64,000 bases of DNA from Channallabes apus (taxonomy: Eukaryota > Chordata > Actinopteri > Siluriformes > Clariidae). The position numbers were made by a program, and so were the translations under genes. How positions within the stretch are numbered: the stretch's first letter is position 1; each line of letters starts with the position of its first letter. The stretch lies in assembly GCA_030522415.1 (NCBI GenBank), contig CM060131.1:6931203-6995202 (forward strand), in the 5' to 3' direction. Positions 57,319 through 64,000 of the stretch are shown here, piece after piece. The notes under the pieces are model-generated. The model ran no database searches, was not told the origin of the DNA, and saw only the letters and a list, made by a program, of their open reading frames with translations.

Positions 57319-57833
57319 CAGTTGTTACAAAATCGGAGCATCGTATGTAACGTCGCCGCCGCATTACGGCATGTGCATTTGCTGTGCATTTGCTTGCTTT
57401 TACCACTGAGTGGCGCTATATAACTACAGACTGACGCATCATGCCTTACATTCTCTGTCTCATTAATGAGACGCGTCCCATTAAATAATACACGTAGTAG
57501 CCCATAACATCAAGTGAAACACTGTAGTTGATCGAATTCATAATCACAGTACTATAATTACAGTACAAATGTAGAATTCAAATTAAATCAAATCTTATTA
57601 AGATCAAATTTAAGCACAATAAATATTAACACAGTGAGCCTTTAGATTTTATCACGTGTAATTAGAAAATAAGTGTGTAGGGTTTTATTTAAATATAAAT
57701 TTCTAAACCAATAAGATCAAATAACACCAAGTTATTATTATAACAGGCTTACTTCGTCACTTATCAAAGACGTACACTTGCTTTCAAAGAAGTCGAGTGG
57801 CTTATTAACGTCTCTGGTGTGCATTGTCTCTAA

Positions 57834-57904
57834 GTGGCCGCTTGGTGTAGCGGGTAGAACACTCGACTAGTGATCTACAAAGCGCCAGTTCGAATCCCGA
57901 GTGA
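57834..57904 (+). other. tRNA-like Pol III unit in copy 2
   Basis: TGGTGTAGCGGGTAGAAC and CAGTTCGAATCCC; counterpart of 10214-10283. Confidence 0.6.
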
Positions 57905-58427
57905 TGTTTTAAAATTGTTTTATTTTAAAACTAAATAAAATGTTTTAAGTGCGCTTAAGGTAGAGTCTTATAAAGGCTATGTAGACTTATATAGTTTTAT
58001 TATATATTTTTGCACATTAATCTGAGTCCTCATCTGTTAGATCTGTTTAGTTTTTTTTTCCTGCCGGGACGAATGCGCGGTTCCATCCCTTTCCCGCCTA
58101 TTCAGGGAGCCTACGGAGTGAGCGATTAACCATAGTCGAATCGATTGGTGTGCGTCCAACTCACGTTACTCGTTTGCTATTCATGCCGGCTGGTGATAAT
58201 TAATGTTAATATGATCTCGGGCTTGCTCACGATGCTCAACATCTATAAAAATAGCAAAGTATTGTGTATAGAGTGATAAAAAAAAAAAAAACTATCTAAC
58301 GCATGTTAGAAAACATAATTTCCTGCATTTTTTTCTGCTTCAGGAGTCAGTCTGTTCTGAGACAGTGAGGGTAGAGGAAGGGGCAGATTCAGAACCAGGG
58401 AGGGAGCCGGAGACAGCAGAACAAAGA

Positions 58428-60375
58428 TCAATCAATCAATCAATCAACATTTATTTATATAGCACTTTACAGCAACCAAAGTTGAACCAAAGTGCTTCAC
58501 AGCACTAAAAAATAACAATAAAATCGCAATAAAAAAAAAATTTATAGTTATAAATAAATAAATGAACATTATAAATGGAAGTTATAGTATAACAATAATA
58601 ATAAAAAAATAAATAAAACTAAATTATAAAAAGCATAAAATTATAAAATATTAAAAGCCATTCTAAATAAGTGGGTCTTTAGTTGTGCTTTAAACAAAGG
58701 AAGGTCCTTAATTTTGCGTAACTCTGGTGGAATGGTGTTCCAGAGTTTAGGGCCAGCGACTGCAAAGGAGCGATCACCCCATTGCTTGTATCTTGACCGA
58801 GGGACCACTAGCAGGTTTTGGTTTGCAGAACGTAAGGCTCTACCTTGGTGATAGGAGCTTATTGTCTCACACAAGTAGGACGGTGCCAGACCATTAATCG
58901 CATTAAAAACAAACATCAAAAGTTTAAACTGAATCCGGAACTGTACCGGAAGCCAGTGAAGGGAATACAAAATTGGTGTGATGTGATCATTCTTTCGGTT
59001 ATTGGTCAGCATACGAGCCGCAGCATTCTGCACAAGTTGCAGACGATGTAACCGAGCTTGAGTGATTCCCACATAAAGTGCGTTGCAATAGTCTAGCCGC
59101 GAACTAATAAAAGCATGAATGGCTTTCTCCAGGTCGCTCTGGTTCAAAAAGGGTTTGACCTTTGCAAGGAGGCGAAGATGAAAAAATCCTGCCCTGACAA
59201 CCGAGTCAATGTGAGTCTGAAAGTTTAAACTGCTGTCTAAAGTCACCCCCAAATTTTTGACTGCATGGCTCAAATTAGGAACTGGAAAATCGAGACCAGC
59301 AGTGATAAAACCAGAAACGTTTGGGGACCCAAACATAATACACTCTGTTTTACGCTCATTCACACAGAGATAGTTTTGTGACAGCCAGAGTTTGATGTCA
59401 TACAGACAACTGTGAATTGATTTAAGTGCTTCAGAAGAATTTGGCACAATTGGCAGGTAGATTTGTAAATCATCTGCATATAGATGAAAAGAAACATTGT
59501 GCTTTGAAATGATCGACCCTAATGGCAGCATGTACAAGGAAAATAGAACAGGGCCCAAAATGGAACCCTGTGGAACACCAGAGGTCAAAGGGGCTGAGGA
59601 GGAAGAGAGATCACCAATCATGACTGAGAAAGTCCTATTTGTTAAATATGACCTAAACCATTGTAGTACAGGACCTTGAAGGCCAACTTCTTGTGCCAGA
59701 CGTGTCAGGAGAGTCGAGTGGTCAACAGTATCAAAGGCTGCAGTGAGGTCCAACATCACGAGCAGCACAGGTTTTTTGGAATCAAGGGATAGGAGGATAT
59801 CATTCTGTACCTTCAGGAGAGCGGATTCAGTGCTGTGACGAGTTCTAAAACCGGATTGGAATTTCTCAAGAACATGATTTTTTTCTAGAAAGGACTGCAA
59901 TTGGATACAGACAACTTTTTCTAAGACCTTAGATAGAAAGGGTAAATGAGATACTGGTCTAAAATTAGAAAATACTGTAGGATCAAGATTGGATTTTTTA
60001 AGAAGAGGCCTGACCACAGCGTGCTTGAAGGCATCTGGGACAAACCCTGAACTGAGACAACTGTTTATAAAAGAGAGAAGACATGGACCCACTGTGTTAA
60101 AAACCTGCTTCAGCACCCTAGATGGAATAATGTCCAGAGGACAGTTAGTTGGGGATAACCGCTGGACCAATTCAGAGAGAAAAGATAGGGACACTGGCTC
60201 AAATTTGTTAAACACAGATGAGGGCGTAGAAAAGGAAGAACATGTATCAAGACCATTTGAAGTGACGTTAATATTCTGCCTGACAGAGGCTATCTTATCG
60301 ATAAAATGATTTAGAAATTCATCACAGAATGACCTTGATACCTGTTTCGGAACATTACACAAAGGATTTGTAACT
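58428..60375 (-). mobile_element. 5'-truncated L2-type LINE inside family-T copy 2
   Basis: A (TCAA)n start (LINE 3' tail on the minus strand), ATTTATATAGCACTTTACAG typical of L2 3' ends, and an ORF2 C-terminal half. Flanked by AAGA at 58424-58427 and 60376-60379. The uninterrupted site is at about 10797-10806 in copy 1, so both edges are defined. 1948 bp. Confidence 0.92.
58641..60375 (-). CDS. L2-type LINE reverse transcriptase (ORF2 C-terminal half)
   Basis: Open without stops for about 575 codons up to the 5' truncation; no native start. RT blocks: F-R-P-V-S-H-L-P-F-L-S-K-V-L-E, G-F-R-T-R-H-S-T-E, L-D-L-T-A-A-F-D-T-V-D-H, G-V-P-Q-G-S-I-L-G-P and Y-A-D-D-L-Q (catalytic pair). The C-terminal region (L-H-W-L-P-V-Q-F-R-I, G-P-K-L-W-N-T-I-P) is typical of fish CR1/L2 elements. 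The endonuclease half is missing. The intact frame fits a fairly recent insertion. Confidence 0.93.
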
Positions 60376-61505
60376 AAGAGATGATATTGCCAGCACCAGC
60401 ACAGAGATCACAGTTTTTAGTTTAGATCTCATGTTTACATTTTATTGTATGTTGATGGCTTGACTGTAAACAACATAAACAATGCAATAAATTTATAAAA
60501 ATATATATTTATTGTCCTGCTGTTAAATGAAATTTGCGTTATTTTACGTTAATGTTACGTTATTACATTATTAATGTCGACAGAATAAAGTAAAGTTTTA
60601 TTTCTGGAATTGATGCACGGGCTTCATCTTAGGCTTTTTTTTCTTTCGGTTCTTTCGTTTCTCAGCGCCGGACTGTTGATGTCTCTTTCCAGGACCAGGC
60701 ATATCGTTCAATTATTATAATTCTTTTGGCCAAATACTGTAGGCAGCCGTAACAGAGGTGAGGGCGCGCGCGTCATCACGTGTGCTTAGCCGACTCTGCG
60801 TTCACCGTAGACTTCAATATAGACGTTTATATTTTTGTTTATTTGTATATGTATGTTATTAATATTAATTTTTTAGAGATTGTGTGTGTGCGTGCACGGA
60901 GAGTTTGTGTTGATAAGTGTATGTCGATAAGTTGATAAGTGTATCAGAAAGCATTAAAATGTTCATTTGAATTAAAATGACACACACACGTCTGTATATA
61001 CAGTATATCAATTACATATATATCAATTTCATTAGTTCGTTCATTCTATTTGAAGCTTCGGATGTTTGTTTTTTTCTTGGTTTGGTTAGATTAGTTCTGA
61101 ACTCGCTTCCGTGAAACTATCGCTAAAACAATGTGTGTAAAACAAGAGTGTCATAGTCCATTGTTAGTTTTAATGATTTGGCTGAAACTAATTATCACTA
61201 CATAAGTACCCTAACACCATTGATCATGAGTCTCAGCTGAACCTAATTCTATACTTGTAACAGAAAATGTAGATGCAGATTCCAAATGTGTATTTATATA
61301 ATAGATAGATAGATAGATGTGTGTGTGTGTGTGTGTGTGTGTGTGGGCTCTACGCAGGGGCAAGAGAGGGCAGCGCACCCTTAAATGTCTGCACATGTTA
61401 ATATATTCCTAAAATGTATATATTCCAAGTTGATAAACTGATCTGCGGTAGCGGAAAAATCCGCTGAAAATGACAGGCTGCAGCGCACACACACACACAC
61501 ACGCG

Positions 61506-61536
<31 letters not shown>

Positions 61537-62312
61537 ACCTCCCTTGAGCCCTGCGTCTGTCGGATTTCAGCGGTCACGGGGTGGAAAGACTTTGAAGCAG
61601 TTTATATATGAATCTAAGCTTGAACTTATCAGCATTGTAAATATATAATACTTTTCAAATAAAATCGCTATTACTTTGACCCTGAAGTTTAGTTTAGCAC
61701 ACACAAAAAACAGAAAAGTCATTTCTGGTAAATCAACGGAATGTGTAGTTTATTTACAGTAATTCATTAAAAAATGAATATACATTGTACAGTACGCGGT
61801 AAACACGGGAAAGATTACAAAATGAAAAAAAAAAAAACAGTGTCTACTTTATAAACAGCTTAGTATGTGCGTCGAGATGCTGAAATCCCTTGCATGTTTT
61901 TGCTTCCAAGTGGAGAGATATTTGACCGATAGCCTAGAACAAAAGATCTATAGGTGTGATCACAACCCCCTCCGACCGACCGTGCCATCAATCACTGACC
62001 ACCTCAGAAGTTCCCTCCAATGTATGGCTGCAATACTTGTTTTGCAAGTATTTTTAACACCATTCAAAGGCTTACAAGTTCCATTCAACATATAATGATG
62101 TCTCCACATGTTAATATATTCCTAAAATTTATATATTACAAGTTGATAAACTGATCTGCGGTAGCGGAAAAATCCGCTGAAAAAAGGACAGGCGCACACA
62201 CACAGACACACACACACACAGACACACACAGACACACCTCCCTTGAGCCCTCGGTAAACATCGAAGCACTGAGGCACGCAAATCCCCTGACCACAATAAG
62301 GTGGCAATCCCA

Positions 62313-63307
62313 AACAGCAAACAAAAAAAATTATTATTCAGAGCACGATATACAACCGTAATGAATCCCGTAACCGGCTTATACAGCTGGCATGTGACCA
62401 ACGTATTTAACCGTGAGGAGTCCATAAAATCAGTAGCAGCTAATAATTACTAATTACTTTAGTTAATGCTGCTACTGATTTTATTCCAGTTTACCTGTTC
62501 AGGTTGATTGCGATTCTTTTTAAAATATTGTCTCAGTTTTATACGTATGTTGTTCGTCTTGATGTTTGTCTTCTTTTCACTTGGCAACACTCAAATGCAA
62601 ATTATTCACCGTGAATCAGCTGTTCTCACCTATCCATTCAGAGAAACTGAATGAGCTGAAATGAGCCTTTGTTTCACGACCGCGACACCCCTCTCTCTCA
62701 CGCACATACAGTACAGAGTAGACCAAATCATTACAGTACATACTTTATCCAACGAACATGAAAAATATCCACATAATGATGAGTTAAGAAGCATTGCTTA
62801 ATTCTCGTTTAGACAGACTGTTTGTATCTGATTATTGGTATTATTAAAGAACAGCAGCACAAACAACAACACAAGGGCTTGTACAGCAAGACACATTTTT
62901 ATTATTTTGCAAAGAGTTAAATTTGTAACATTAAAAGGCATCCGAATTTAAATATATAAATTACTAGAAACAAATTGAGCACACTATCAGAATAAAAAAT
63001 ATAACAAATCAAATGTAAACTTTTAGTAGTTTATGATGACCATAACAGCCTACTGCATTTCATTATTTATTTTGTTATTTTATAACACAAAAACAATATT
63101 ACAATATTTGTTATTTTAATATGAACTCGGTATCATTATCCTCCTTGTGTATGTGTAAAAAACATTTGATTTGTTATATTTTTTATTCTGATAGTGTGCT
63201 CAATTTGTTTCTAGTAATTTATATATTTAAATTCGGATGCCTTTTAATGTTACAAATTAGTAAGTATATCGTGCTCTGAATAATAATTTTTTTTGTTTGC
63301 TGTTTGT
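62313..63307. repeat. Rearranged block with nested inverted repeats in copy 2
   Basis: Outer arms AAACAGCAAACAAAAAAAAT... (62311-62353) and their inverse (63264-63307); inner arms about 62940-63019 and 63160-63245. The part 62313-63020 is copy 1's 13340-14010 inverted; 63030-63257 is copy 1's 13223-13445 in direct orientation. Confidence 0.85.
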
Positions 63308-63351
63308 TTGCTGAGCAAAATTAAAATAGAACAATTTTTTAAAAAAAGCAT

Positions 63352-63422
63352 CATCCAGGATTCGAACCGACACTTTGTAAATCCCTGACCGAGCGCTCTA
63401 GCCGCTACGCCAACCAGGCACT
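63352..63422 (-). other. tRNA-like Pol III unit in copy 2
   Basis: Minus strand TGGCGTAGCGGCTAGAGC and CGGTTCGAATCC; counterpart of 14043-14112. Confidence 0.6.
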
Positions 63423-64000
63423 AAGAGACAACACACCTCCGTGATGTTAATAAGCCACTCGACTTCTTTGAAAGCAAGCGTTAAATAAGTAACGAAGTAA
63501 GCCTGTTATACAATTATACTATTTGCACGTGTATTTTATCTGTTTTAAACTTGGTGTCATTTGATCTTGTTTAGAAATGCCGCACTTCCGCGTTGTTGCG
63601 CGGGCATCGCAATCACACCGGGTAGTAAAAATCCCCTGTAAACCAACAAACCCCGAGTATTTTATAGCGCGGGGTGCAAACCGGAGAGCTTGCCAGCCAA
63701 GGATGAAAAAAGATGAATTGGGCACACGCCGTGACAGGCTGAAAAAAAATTATTGTTATCAAAAATGTAACAGATGTAACACCGGACCTCATTACCCACA
63801 ATGCATCTCCCGCACTGGACTACACTGCCGTAAACAGCTGTCGTAAATCAAAATGGCCACCACTTTTCATCAGTATAATGACACACACACACACACACGC
63901 AGCAGCAGCAGACCGAGCCGTCACTCCCCTAAATTTAAAGAATACAAACTGGTTGCGTGCGAGTTTGCTGTTTTTTCTATAGTATACTGAAGCAAAATCA

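Larger units (their letters stand above)
57319..64000 (+). mobile_element. Family-T TIR element, copy 2, in ERV-B env (runs off window)
   Basis: Left end CAGTTGTTACAAAATCGG after TA (57317-57318). Near-identical to copy 1 from its first base, module by module: tRNA-like unit, TATA-rich stretches, the 11088-type module at 60656-60930, microsatellites, the 12301-12535 segment at 61865-62099. Differences: a LINE inserted at 58428, a rearranged block from 62311 to 63307, and an extra module (63570-63740). By comparison with copy 1 its right end should lie roughly 0.6 kb beyond the window. Confidence 0.88.

Overview
The window is eukaryotic and looks like a teleost fish: AT-rich, no operons, and almost wholly made of transposable elements typical of ray-finned fish (L2/CR1-type and RTE-type LINEs, BEL/Pao, gamma/epsilon-like endogenous retroviruses, Tc1 elements with long inverted repeats, many TA-target-site DNA elements). 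I found no complete host gene. The only host-like sequence is two degenerate pieces of what looks like a fish multigene family (about 23.1-23.8 kb and 43.3-43.5 kb). The species cannot be read from the sequence.

Layout. 1-1262: 5' part of a LINE on the minus strand (esterase-type ORF1 and start of ORF2). 1417-19154: retrovirus ERV-A, gag-pro-pol-env and a 3' LTR, interrupted in gag by a 4.8 kb TIR element (2098-6907) and in pol by a 5.5 kb TIR element (9716-15173, copy 1 of family T), with a pol internal deletion and a 42-bp-arm palindrome in env. 19.5-26.0 kb: RTE LINE tail, a MITE, degenerate exons, a Tc1 element. 26.4-42 kb: family-T modules, including a large rearranged minus-strand copy (28532 to about 41945) that holds a young non-autonomous LTR element (33827-36333) and a 2.9 kb TA-target DNA element (37412-40340). 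42-49 kb: a host-like exon, a tRNA relic, and a decayed BEL/Pao pol on the minus strand. 49.25-57.3 kb: retrovirus ERV-B (5' LTR, leader, gag, pro, pol, env), cut in env by copy 2 of family T (57319 to beyond the window), which itself holds a 5'-truncated L2-type LINE.

Most notable observation: both retroviruses, although divergent, carry between protease and reverse transcriptase an extra domain with two H-x-[ST] motifs (about 62-67 codons apart), resembling a 2H phosphoesterase and most like a CNPase catalytic domain. I know of no described retrovirus with this layout; this rests on motif reading and needs a profile search.

Second theme: family T is a set of non-autonomous elements with CAGTGG... 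termini and TA duplications, without a recognisable transposase, built from modules that recur in both orientations and include Pol III-type tRNA-like units. Nested insertions give a relative order: ERV-B, then family-T copy 2, then the LINE. Several insertions can be checked against empty sites inside the window.
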